Below, one piece after another: positions 15,254 to 22,871 of a stretch of DNA of 25,983 nt. Under the pieces are notes generated by a model. That model had not been told where the DNA came from. It saw only the letters and a program-made list of their open reading frames with translations, and did not search any database. A program made the translations under genes and the position numbers. The stretch is from Bacteroidota bacterium. Its GTDB lineage: Bacteria; Bacteroidota; Bacteroidia; Bacteroidales; Tenuifilaceae. Each line of letters begins with the position of its first letter. Positions within the stretch are counted from its first letter, which is position 1. Location of the stretch: assembly GCA_023406715.1 (NCBI GenBank), contig JAEXVC010000007.1, forward strand, positions 1-25,983, read 5' to 3'.

Positions 15254-16783
15254 CTATTCTCGGCTGTTTATTAATTCTTCCCAAAACTTATTGAAACTTC
15301 TTTTGGGATTTCGGCAAAGGTACACTGTAGTTCCATACTCTCGAGCTAGTGGGTTGTTGATTTTTCCAACTTCCTGAATGTCCATAAATAGTTCGCGAAC
15401 ATCTTCTCCTAACTCATCGTTAATGTATATAAACTCAGTAACTTCGGTTGGGAAGTTTTTTGGAAGCCAAAACCTAAAGTTATCGCTAAAACTCAATGCG
15501 TTTGGTAGTTGGTATTTTTTGCCAATAACACATATGGCTCCTGCCTGTCCATAGTTTTCAGCATATATAAATGCACTATTTTTATTTTGTACTAATTGCC
15601 ATGCTTTGTTGGTTATGCTAGTAAGTTCTTCCCAGCCTAGCATATCGGAGTAGTCCTGTGGTAACTTATTGTAGTTGTTATCCTCATCACGTCTTATAGC
15701 GTTATTACCCGTTAGTTTTTCAACTTTATCAAAATATACAACTAATTTCTCTGGTTTATAAATTGGCTTTCCCATTGGTAGGTTAATATATCCAAGCACA
15801 AGTAAAATTGCAATAAGGATTATTCTGGAGTAGATTTTTTTAAGTATTCTTTCGAAAACCACCGCTCCGCTTGCAATAAGCATTGGATAAATACCTGCAG
15901 TGTAGTATGTTTTACCATCTAAAAGTAGGAAAATTGCTAATACCGTAACGGCATAGTAACCAAGCACCCGATAATCTTTCATGTGTTTTGATATTAAAAG
16001 GAAGAATATCGCCGGAATCGCAATTATGGTCGAAGGAATAAGCATAAGCAATTGCTCCGAAAGAAAAGTAGCAGGGCTCATATTTACAAGTTGTGAATCA
16101 CGTAGTTCTGTCATGTGACTAATGACAGGAAATCCGTTGGTGATTTGCCAAATAATATTTGGCAATACTATTGCAAATCCAACTAGTGCTGCAATGTAAA
16201 GATGTTTTAATGTATAAATTTTTCGGTGTTGGGTGAAAATGATTGCTATGAAAAGAGAAATAACAAGGAATAAGATATTGTATTTGTTTAAAAACCCAAT
16301 ACCAATCGCAACTCCAAACAGTAGTATGTATTTAGGCTGATTTGAATTCAGATATAGGATGAAAAGATAAATCGCTAATGTCCAGAACAGAATATCGAAA
16401 ACAACTGGTTGGAATAATCCAAATGCTCTGATAAAAAGCAGCGAAACAAGTAGTGATATTGCAGTAAGGATTTGAGCGTATAACCCACCCTTTAGTTCTT
16501 TTGCAATTATTCCACTAAGATAGATAAGTATACCCCCCGCAAGCGCAGGGAAGAACTTCGCCGCAAATAGAGTGTACCCAAATAGTTTTGCTGATACAAA
16601 GGCCAAAAAACCTATGAATGGAGGTACAGAATGGTATCCCAATGCCAAGTGTTGTCCTAGTGAGAAGTAAAGCAGTTCGTCGCGATGAAACTCGAACAAG
16701 TTGTAAAAACTGAGTTGAAAAATTACACTTATTAATGATATGATTAAGAGTAATATCCTGTTATTAGTTTTTTTGATGTTCAT
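15254..16783 (-). CDS. GT39/ArnT-type membrane glycosyltransferase
   Basis: This 509-residue polytopic protein is of the GT-C fold dolichyl-phosphate-mannosyltransferase/ArnT superfamily. After the first helix comes the hallmark periplasmic loop FEFHRDELLYFSLGQHLALG (Asp35-Glu36), matching the catalytic acidic loop of GT39/GT83 enzymes, then YHSVPPFIGFLAFVSAKLFG. About ten further hydrophobic segments run to about residue 330 and a soluble ~170-residue C-terminal part follows. Members move a sugar from a polyprenyl-phosphate carrier to lipid A, protein or another envelope acceptor. Donor and acceptor cannot be deduced here, and no lipid A or undecaprenyl-sugar genes are adjacent. It is second in a four-gene operon behind a DUF1801 protein. 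Confidence 0.88.
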   Translation of the reverse strand: MNIKKTNNRILLLIISLISVIFQLSFYNLFEFHRDELLYFSLGQHLALGYHSVPPFIGFLAFVSAKLFGYTLFAAKFFPALAGGILIYLSGIIAKELKGGLYAQILTAISLLVSLLFIRAFGLFQPVVFDILFWTLAIYLFILYLNSNQPKYILLFGVAIGIGFLNKYNILFLVISLFIAIIFTQHRKIYTLKHLYIAALVGFAIVLPNIIWQITNGFPVISHMTELRDSQLVNMSPATFLSEQLLMLIPSTIIAIPAIFFLLISKHMKDYRVLGYYAVTVLAIFLLLDGKTYYTAGIYPMLIASGAVVFERILKKIYSRIILIAILLVLGYINLPMGKPIYKPEKLVVYFDKVEKLTGNNAIRRDEDNNYNKLPQDYSDMLGWEELTSITNKAWQLVQNKNSAFIYAENYGQAGAICVIGKKYQLPNALSFSDNFRFWLPKNFPTEVTEFIYINDELGEDVRELFMDIQEVGKINNPLAREYGTTVYLCRNPKRSFNKFWEELINSRE

Positions 16784-16795
16784 TATTAATAACGA

Positions 16796-17143
16796 TTATT
16801 TGTTTTTATTTATCACCTCTTTTACCCTAAACTCTACAATACTTCCAATTAAATCAAGTGGTAAAGGTTTGTCTATTGGAAACTGCACCGCGCCTTTTGA
16901 CCATTTGTATTCGGTAATTTCATTTTTAAACGTTTCTATGCCCGATGGGGTTGGGTAAAACCCAATGTGGTTCTTAAAGCCAGCAAAATGAACAAGGTTC
17001 TCTTTCAGAACATAGGTGGGCATTGCATACTTTATAGTTTCAGTAGCACTGGGGGCTTTTTCTTTTATAACACCGCGAATTTGATGTAAAAGTATCTGTA
17101 CTTCAACCGGAAATGTGGCTATGTATTTTTCAACTTCGCTCAT
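16796..17143 (-). CDS. DUF1801 / YdhG-like protein
   Basis: This 115-residue cytoplasmic protein starts at the ATG 17141-17143 (MSEVEKYIATFPVEVQILL). The reading frame stays open a further 17 codons upstream, but that part overlaps the predicted promoter and does not resemble the family. Conserved blocks are IRGVIKEKAPSATETIKYAM (helix then a Tyr-Ala-Met-Pro turn), FAGFKNHIGFYPTPSGIETF, KGAVQFPIDKPLPLDLI and a terminal basic helix. The family has a YjbR/CyaY (frataxin)-like fold, and some relatives are called iron chaperones; no direct iron ligands stand out here. First gene of the GT39/YCII/YunG operon. Confidence 0.87.
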   Translation of the reverse strand: MSEVEKYIATFPVEVQILLHQIRGVIKEKAPSATETIKYAMPTYVLKENLVHFAGFKNHIGFYPTPSGIETFKNEITEYKWSKGAVQFPIDKPLPLDLIGSIVEFRVKEVINKNK

Positions 17144-17166
17144 AGTCAAAATCAATTGTTGCACTG

Positions 17167-17199
17167 TAAAGTTAATGAGTTTTGAAGAATGCATGCAAA
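17167..17199 (-). promoter_or_regulatory. Promoter of the DUF1801 operon, -33 box inside the upstream terminator's T-tract
   Basis: On the minus strand TTTG (17199-17196), a 21-bp spacer, then TAACTTTA (17174-17167), 7 of 8 against TAnnTTTG. Predicted initiation is near 17160, giving a leader of about 17 bases to the ATG at 17143. The TTTG is the end of the T-run that follows the terminator hairpin of the preceding operon. Confidence 0.5.
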
Positions 17200-17225
17200 A
17201 AAATAAAGGGCTTATAGCCCTTTAT
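17197..17225 (-). terminator. Intrinsic terminator of the DUF4270/beta-barrel/beta-helix operon
   Basis: A 9-bp perfect stem (ATAAAGGGC at 17203-17211 and GCCCTTTAT at 17217-17225) with loop TTATA. In the minus direction it is followed by a run of T (17203-17197). It begins 27 bp after the stop of the beta-helix gene. Confidence 0.85.
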
Positions 17226-17251
17226 CCTCTTTACCATATAGTTCAATGATT

Positions 17252-18952
17252 TTATGGCCGTCCACCTGTGTCTCCAATCTTTGTAACTATGCTGGATACC
17301 GTGAATGTTGTGTATTTTGTTCCAGCAGTATAGGTTCCTCCTTCGTATATCCCATCTGTAATTGTTCCTGTGCAATTTCCGCCAATATACACATTGTAGC
17401 TTTGTCCGCTTGTAATTGCTGGAGATGAAAACACTAAAGATTGATAGGTTTTGTTTGATTTGAAACTCAAAACTTGAGTTCCATCAATATTCAAGATGTT
17501 AATTGGGGTTGTAGCCTGTTGCGATGAAGTTAAGTTTACAATAACAGAATACTGGGTAGATGATGTGCTTGGTGCTTGAGCCATTCCAGAACTACCAACT
17601 GCAACTAAATAACCTCCGGTTAGTTTGAATGTTCCATCGTAATCAATTGCTCCATTGCCATTGTTGGTTGGACCGTGAACAATAAGTTTTCCATCTGTCA
17701 TAGTAATGGAGCCATTTATGTCGACTCCGTCGCCACTAGCATTGACATAGATATAGCCTCCATTAATGAACATATTGCCCGATGCAACATTGCCATATTG
17801 AGTTGAAATAACCGAACCACCAGCACCATTTATGCCATCATCACTAGCGGTGATATGAATATTGCCGCTATTAACTGTAATTAATGCGCTTTCAAGTCCC
17901 TCGTAAGATTTTGAAATGGTTATAGTTCCATTATTTATTGTGGCCGCCTTGTCCGCATGAATGCCATCGTCTGCAGTATTTATTGTTGCATCGCCATAAT
18001 TAAATTGAATAGTATTGTTGGAATGAAGTGCATCGTCGGCCGAGTTTACCGAAAGCGTTTCGCAGTTAATTGAAAGGTTGTTGCCTGATTTTAATCCTTT
18101 TGCGGATGTTGAGGTGGTGTAATTGCTTCCTCCTCCTGTTTTTATATCAAAACTACCGTCGGTTATTTTGATATCGGTTATGGCCGAAATCCCATCACCC
18201 ACAGATGTGATGTTGAATGTGCCTGACTCAATATTGATATAGCCAGCAGTAGAGTTTTCATCGTTGTCGGATTTTATTCCATCGCCACCAGCGTTTATTG
18301 TAAAAGCTGATGCGTCAGTGATTAAGTAGTCTTTCCCTCTAATTCCATCATCTTTTGCTGTTACAGATAAATTGGCGTTCTTTATAATTAGTCCATCTTT
18401 ACTGGTAATTCCATCGTTGTAATTTCCATTTACAGTTAAATTTCCATCTCCGTAGATGGTTAAATCGGCTTTGCTGTATATTGTTGCATTGGGTTCATCC
18501 TCTCCGCTTGCAAAAGTATAGGTTGAACCATCCGTAAAAACATTTTCTGTGTTATCTAGTAGTACTAAAACCGCTTTTTCGGCATTGTAGATATATAGAG
18601 GAGAGGAATTGCTGCAATTAATGTTTACTCCATTCATTAATAACTTTACGGCTGATTCGTCCTGAGTATTAACAACTATTTGCCCGTTAGTTAATGTTCC
18701 AGAGATTAAATATTGCCCGGCCGATGTGATTGTTGCTTTTGTGCCATCGATGCAAACTGTACTGGAATTACATTCAATAGAATTACCATTGAGCACTATG
18801 GAAATTGCATTGGATTCATTCCAGGTATAATCATCGTCGTCTTCGTTAACAACTATGGATTCATTGGTTACTTCAAGGTGCTTTTCGCAAGCCAAAAGAA
18901 GTAAAGTTGTTACGATCAAAAGAAAAAAACTTTTAGTTTTCATACTTGACAT
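17252..18952 (-). CDS. Cthe_2159-like right-handed beta-helix lipoprotein (carbohydrate-binding domain protein, DUF4353 type)
   Basis: This 566-residue exported lipoprotein has signal peptide SFFLLIVTTLLLLAC with lipidated Cys22. From about residue 155 to 450 the sequence is a ladder of short repeats with a [G/D/A]-D-[G/A]-[I/V/L] turn: DDGIRG (201), GDGIKS (223), GDGISA (252), KGLKSG (285), DDALHS (306), DDGIHA (328), EGLESA (351), DDGING (371), GDGVDI (407). These are spaced about 20-35 residues. This is the pattern of the Cthe_2159 family, a pectate-lyase-like beta-helix that binds acidic sugars and calcium through stacked Asp side chains. A C-terminal beta-rich domain (about 465-566) follows. 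Its ATG overlaps the stop of the beta-barrel gene by one base (TAATG). No catalytic lyase residues are obvious, so binding or adhesion is more likely than cleavage. Confidence 0.88.
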   Translation of the reverse strand: MSSMKTKSFFLLIVTTLLLLACEKHLEVTNESIVVNEDDDDYTWNESNAISIVLNGNSIECNSSTVCIDGTKATITSAGQYLISGTLTNGQIVVNTQDESAVKLLMNGVNINCSNSSPLYIYNAEKAVLVLLDNTENVFTDGSTYTFASGEDEPNATIYSKADLTIYGDGNLTVNGNYNDGITSKDGLIIKNANLSVTAKDDGIRGKDYLITDASAFTINAGGDGIKSDNDENSTAGYINIESGTFNITSVGDGISAITDIKITDGSFDIKTGGGSNYTTSTSAKGLKSGNNLSINCETLSVNSADDALHSNNTIQFNYGDATINTADDGIHADKAATINNGTITISKSYEGLESALITVNSGNIHITASDDGINGAGGSVISTQYGNVASGNMFINGGYIYVNASGDGVDINGSITMTDGKLIVHGPTNNGNGAIDYDGTFKLTGGYLVAVGSSGMAQAPSTSSTQYSVIVNLTSSQQATTPINILNIDGTQVLSFKSNKTYQSLVFSSPAITSGQSYNVYIGGNCTGTITDGIYEGGTYTAGTKYTTFTVSSIVTKIGDTGGRP

Positions 18953-20199
18953 TAATTAAACTTGCGTTTCTGAAACCAAAAATCCGAAAAGTTGAGCGAT
19001 AGGTTAAGTTGGTAGTAGTTCTCTTTAAACATTCCATTATCCACTCTACCTTTTTTCCCCATATCGAATGAGACGCCAATCCTTGAACCTTGATTTTTAA
19101 TAGGAACTAGAAGACCGAGAGAAAAACCATAGGTGTCCAAGTTCATAGAGTTTATTTTTATATATGACCTATCAAAATGACCGCCAATTTGGTAAGACAT
19201 CCTTTGAAAGATTGTTCTTCCATAAACTCCTTTAGGAGTATATTCAGCCCCGAGTGCTATGTGATGACTATTGTTTAAGTAGTTTATTTTATTTTTGTTG
19301 ATAGTATTCTCCCAGTATTGAATTTTGTAATCAGCACCTAAAATCCAATTCGAAGAAGTAACCGAAAATCCGATACCTATAAATGCTGGAGTCCAGAATT
19401 CAAAACTATTGGTTAGTTCTTCCTCTGAAGTGGACTCAGAGTTATAGCTTACATACTCTCGCATTTTTAATTTAGTATTGGTTCCTCCAGTAAACCCAAC
19501 AGTGTAGCCCCATTTTGAATTAATTGTGTCGGTATATTGAAGTCCAAAATCTAAAGTGAAAGTCGATTTTGGCTTGTATTTGCGTATTGTTTCTTTATAG
19601 TCCGACGAATATTGGTTGAATGTATAAGTTTCGTTCTTTTCGTAATACCCAAGGAGTAAGTTTGTGTTAAATCCAAGAGAGATGTTGTTTCCTAATTTAA
19701 AGGAATTCCCAATAAACATTTTGCTTAAACCTCCCTTGCCTTCACTCGTGATGGTAAAATTATCGCTTAAGCCCTCAATCCCCTTTTGTGTTATTGTTTT
19801 ATAGCCTATATTGGTAAAGGGAACAATTCCGGCACTTATTGCCCATTTAGGCGATAACCTAAAACCTAATGCAATTTTTTTAAGGTTTCCATTGATTGTA
19901 TTGTACGAACTATTTGAGGATTCAATTTTTGATAACGAACCGCTAAAAGCCACATCGAATATAACGTTTAGACTATCAAAAACACTATAGGAAGCGGGGT
20001 TTTGATAATTAATAAATCCCTTAGACTTTAGGCCAATTCCTATACCTCCAATGCCAGATGTTCTGCTATGATCAGATATAGCAAATTCACCTATACCATA
20101 ATATGTATATGGCGTATTAGTAGAACTCTGAGCGTTAACAGTGAATGCGCCCAGAATAAACATTGATATTGCAAATGTGCATTTAAAATACCTATTCAT
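18952..20199 (-). CDS. Outer-membrane beta-barrel protein (FadL/OmpP1-like), unknown substrate
   Basis: This 415-residue protein starts at the ATG 20197-20199. A longer in-frame extension upstream (to 20256) lies inside the preceding gene and precedes an obvious signal peptide, so it is rejected. Signal peptide MNRYFKCTFAISMFILGAFTVNAQ is cleaved after NA. The mature protein begins TPYTYYGIGEF and GGIGIGLKSKGFINYQNPASY, which is how many Bacteroidota FadL/OmpP1-like porins begin. It continues with amphipathic strands alternating aromatic and polar residues to a C-terminal strand ending NLSLNFSDFWFQKRKFN. The start overlaps the stop of the DUF4270 gene by 8 bp, and its stop overlaps the next start by 1 bp. 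Role: outer-membrane channel or anchoring partner for the two lipoproteins. The substrate is unknown. Confidence 0.82.
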   Translation of the reverse strand: MNRYFKCTFAISMFILGAFTVNAQSSTNTPYTYYGIGEFAISDHSRTSGIGGIGIGLKSKGFINYQNPASYSVFDSLNVIFDVAFSGSLSKIESSNSSYNTINGNLKKIALGFRLSPKWAISAGIVPFTNIGYKTITQKGIEGLSDNFTITSEGKGGLSKMFIGNSFKLGNNISLGFNTNLLLGYYEKNETYTFNQYSSDYKETIRKYKPKSTFTLDFGLQYTDTINSKWGYTVGFTGGTNTKLKMREYVSYNSESTSEEELTNSFEFWTPAFIGIGFSVTSSNWILGADYKIQYWENTINKNKINYLNNSHHIALGAEYTPKGVYGRTIFQRMSYQIGGHFDRSYIKINSMNLDTYGFSLGLLVPIKNQGSRIGVSFDMGKKGRVDNGMFKENYYQLNLSLNFSDFWFQKRKFN

Positions 20200-21478
20200 A
20201 GTATAATATAAGAAGTTTGAGTTTTGTTCTGTATTTCGATTTTTGCTGGTTGGCAATCACAACATGGTTAAATTCTTTGTCGTAATTTTCCGGAAGTACT
20301 AGCAGTCCATTGTATTCGCTGTTTGGGTTTTCAACTATCAGGTTGATGTAAGCCGTTATGTCCCATGTGTATGTTGTGTTTTCACTGTATATATAATCTT
20401 TGTTCAACGCACCATTTACAGCATTTCCATCATCGTCGGTGAGTAGAGATATAAAATCGTTATGCTTGTTTGATAAGTATAGGTATAGGTTTGATGGCAA
20501 GTAGTTGAAATCCATCTCATCTGAAGGCTGAATTGATAGTTCTGCTTTTATAACTTCAAATTTTCGGTTTTGGAGCAACAGCAATCTTAGTGTGGGAAAA
20601 TCTATTCTAGCAACAATCCCAGTTCCACCCTGTACATAAGCATTGTTGTTTAGTACTTCGGAATTAGTTGTTTTTTGAGAAAGTTGACTTATTACAGAAT
20701 TTGTACTATCGGCAGTAATTTGATTGAATTGCAAATCTGTTGAAGCAGGTTTCATATCAAGATATTTTACTTCGTCGTAACCTTCGATATGGTAGTATAG
20801 CCTAAAATAAAGCGATGTGTCATTAACAGTATAACCGAGAATGCAATTTGTGGTTTCCGAGGTTTCTAGTTGAATGCCTTTGAAATAATAAGTAAAACTC
20901 TCTTCAGAAAATGGATTTGAGCTGGACTTAAACATATTTGTAAATTCAAGCCCTAGATTGTTACTGATTGGAATTCTAATTTCATTTCCCGATTTGGGCC
21001 TAGGCTTAAATGTTTTTTCTCCAATAGGATTTATGGCGTATTCAAAGTGTGAATTGTTGCTAAGCATTCCATCGTACTTTTCTTTTTCTATTGCTTCTGT
21101 TACTCTATGTATCTTGATGCTGTAATTTGCTAGTGTGTCGCCATAATAATATCCAGAAGGTACTACGATAAGGACTAGCGAGTCGTAAACAGTCTCTTCA
21201 TCAAGTGTATAAATGCTTGGATTTAAAAGGACGTAACTTTTTGAATTTAGCACACCTATGTTGTCGTCATTATATCTACCAACTAGAGCAATAGATTTTC
21301 CAGAGGTTTCTAAAGAATCAAGAATTAGCGTTGAGAGTTTTACGGAAAGAGTATCGCATAGTACTAAGCTTGCATCCGACTCTATGAAGTCGTTTCCAAT
21401 TTCAAGATCATTACTGGTATTGCATGATAAAAGCAAAAAGATGCTAATTGTAGCAATTAAGAATAGTTGGTTTTTCAT
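20192..21478 (-). CDS. DUF4270-family lipoprotein
   Basis: This 428-residue lipoprotein starts at the ATG 21476-21478; an upstream TTG is also in frame but unlikely. Signal peptide MKNQLFLIATISIFLLLSC with Cys19, then a mature region beginning NTSNDLEIGNDFIESD. The blocks DTLSVKLSTLILDSLETSG, IALVGRYNDDNIGVLNSKSY and the ending that includes YTWDITAYINLIVENPNSEYNGLLVLPE are those of DUF4270. These are Bacteroidota cell-surface proteins rich in beta strands, of unknown function. The sequence after YTWDIT resembles the DNRLRE/CBM-like beta-sandwich found in surface proteins. First gene of a three-gene overlapping operon with an outer-membrane barrel and a beta-helix lipoprotein. Divergent from the kelch gene. 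Confidence 0.85.
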   Translation of the reverse strand: MKNQLFLIATISIFLLLSCNTSNDLEIGNDFIESDASLVLCDTLSVKLSTLILDSLETSGKSIALVGRYNDDNIGVLNSKSYVLLNPSIYTLDEETVYDSLVLIVVPSGYYYGDTLANYSIKIHRVTEAIEKEKYDGMLSNNSHFEYAINPIGEKTFKPRPKSGNEIRIPISNNLGLEFTNMFKSSSNPFSEESFTYYFKGIQLETSETTNCILGYTVNDTSLYFRLYYHIEGYDEVKYLDMKPASTDLQFNQITADSTNSVISQLSQKTTNSEVLNNNAYVQGGTGIVARIDFPTLRLLLLQNRKFEVIKAELSIQPSDEMDFNYLPSNLYLYLSNKHNDFISLLTDDDGNAVNGALNKDYIYSENTTYTWDITAYINLIVENPNSEYNGLLVLPENYDKEFNHVVIANQQKSKYRTKLKLLILYYE

Positions 21479-21730
21479 TGTTGCTAAATTCAATTTTCTT
21501 CAAAATAAGGAGTGTGGAGTGTTCGTAAAAAACGAAATCGATAATAGGATAACTTTTATCGACAATCTTATTAATGGTATAGATGTGATTGCTATTGTGT
21601 GCAACGGAAGGTTTGTAGACCTTGGAGGATGGTTTGTATATAAAACAAAGGATTTTGTCGATATTATTATTTGTGAGTGATGTTTCAATACTACATTCGA
21701 GCATCAAAAACAATTATCTTTTAACTAGTT
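21479..21730. other. Divergent intergenic region between DUF4270 and kelch genes, no gene assigned
   Basis: About 250 bp separate the two divergent lipoprotein genes. No full TTTG/TAnnTTTG pair is obvious on either strand. A 7-bp inverted repeat, TCGATAA (21538-21544) and TTATCGA (21556-21562), with an 11-bp spacer could be an operator half-site pair or chance. Several frames on both strands are open across most of the region (for example plus to 21680, minus from 21713), but none gives a recognisable protein or a good start. Confidence 0.4.
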
Positions 21731-22756
21731 ATGATGAACAGAAAATTGAATTACTTAAAAGTCTCAGTGCTTTTATTATTCATGGCCCTATTTATGGTGT
21801 CGTGTAATGATGATGACGATGACACAGATTTGGTTGGTAACTGGAAAACCTTGTGGGAGTTTGAAGGTATTGCCAGAAGCCACGCTGTTTCCTTTGTTAT
21901 AGGAGATAAGGCCTATGTTGTTTCCGGTTACGATGGTGATGAAAGAGTTCGTTTGCAGGATTGCTGGGAATATAACCCTGCCCAAAATCAATGGTTGCAA
22001 AAAGCTTCTTTTCCCGGCGTAGGAAGAACATCTGCTTTTAGTTTTTCGGCAAACGGGAAAGGCTATGTTGGTTGTGGTTACGATGGCTCAACAAAATTAA
22101 ACGATGTTTGGGAATACGATCCAATTAATGATAGTTGGACTCAAAAAAATGATTTTCCAGCCTCTGCACGTTATGGAACAGTTTCATTCACTGCTGGTGG
22201 AAAAGGTTTCGTTTGTGGAGGGTTTGATGGGAATTATCTTAAAGACCTATGGGAGTATAATGCTGAAACTGACACCTGGACTCAGAAAACAAGTCTTCCA
22301 GGCTCTAAACGATTTAATGCTCACGTGTTTGTGATTGATGATATTGCCTATGTTTTCGGAGGAAATAATAACGGAACTTACGTTGATGATTTTTGGGCTT
22401 ATGATTGCAGCGCAGATACTTGGACTAATAAACGCGATATTGCAGATAATTCAGATGATGAATATGATGATGATTATACATCTATAACAAGGCAATGCGG
22501 AGTGACGTTTGTAATAAACGGTTACGGATATGTTGCAACTGGAGACAAGAGTAGTCTTGTTACTAGTACATGGGAATACAGCCCAGCGACAGACTTGTGG
22601 ACTAAAAAAACAGAATTTGAGGGTACTGCAAGAACAAATGCAGTTGGTTTTACAATAAACAATAGAGGGTTCGTTTTAACAGGAAAAACTAGTAGCCTTT
22701 ACCTTGATGATGTTTGGGAATTTTATCCATTTGCGGAGCAGGTAGACAACGATTGA
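21731..22756 (+). CDS. Surface kelch-repeat lipoprotein, six-bladed propeller
   Basis: This 341-residue protein has signal peptide and lipobox LFMVSC (Cys25), then the acidic run NDDDDDTD. Such acidic residues just after the lipid-bearing cysteine act as a surface-export signal in Bacteroidota. The rest is six kelch repeats of about 45-60 residues. Each has a strand ending in hydrophobic-V/G-G (YVVSGYDGD, YVGCGYDGS, FVCGGFDGN, YVFGGNNNG, YVATGDKSS, FVLTGKTSS) and closes with W-E-Y-n-P/A-x-x-x-x-W (for example WEYDPINDSWTQK). Six repeats would close a six-bladed beta-propeller like NanM. Repeat 5 carries an acidic insert (DNSDDEYDDD). A binding or scaffold role, or sialate mutarotase-like activity, is possible; no sialate genes are nearby. 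A terminator follows. Confidence 0.92.
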   Translation: MMNRKLNYLKVSVLLLFMALFMVSCNDDDDDTDLVGNWKTLWEFEGIARSHAVSFVIGDKAYVVSGYDGDERVRLQDCWEYNPAQNQWLQKASFPGVGRTSAFSFSANGKGYVGCGYDGSTKLNDVWEYDPINDSWTQKNDFPASARYGTVSFTAGGKGFVCGGFDGNYLKDLWEYNAETDTWTQKTSLPGSKRFNAHVFVIDDIAYVFGGNNNGTYVDDFWAYDCSADTWTNKRDIADNSDDEYDDDYTSITRQCGVTFVINGYGYVATGDKSSLVTSTWEYSPATDLWTKKTEFEGTARTNAVGFTINNRGFVLTGKTSSLYLDDVWEFYPFAEQVDND

Positions 22757-22787
22757 TTGGGTTAATAATCTTTTCTCGGCTCTTTTT

Positions 22788-22818
22788 CACCCGGAACATT
22801 TGTTTCGGGTGTTTTTTT
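22788..22818 (+). terminator. Intrinsic terminator after the kelch gene
   Basis: The stem CACCCGGAAC (22788-22797) pairs with GTTTCGGGTG (22802-22811), 10 bp with one G-U pair, around loop ATTT. Seven T residues follow (22812-22818). It lies 31 bp after the kelch stop. Confidence 0.85.
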
Positions 22819-22848
22819 GTATTCTATGAACTAATTACTTCATTTTTG
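22816..22848 (+). promoter_or_regulatory. Candidate pirin promoter, -33 box inside the preceding terminator T-tract
   Basis: TTTG (22816-22819), 21 bp, then CATTTTTG (22841-22848), 7 of 8 against TAnnTTTG (first base mismatched). Predicted start near 22855, about 17 bases before the ATG at 22872. Its TTTG is the last part of the terminator's T-run. Confidence 0.4.
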
Positions 22849-22871
22849 GTTTTTTATTGAAAAATATAGAA

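Noticed and set aside
17144..17194. Extension of the DUF1801 gene to an upstream in-frame start
   Set aside because: The extra 17 residues overlap the predicted promoter, lack family similarity, and MSEVEKYI at 17143 is the usual kind of start.
21258..21680. Plus-strand open frame of 140 codons antisense to DUF4270 and into the intergenic region
   Set aside because: No recognisable motifs. Most of it is the reverse complement of a well-supported DUF4270 gene. No good start context.
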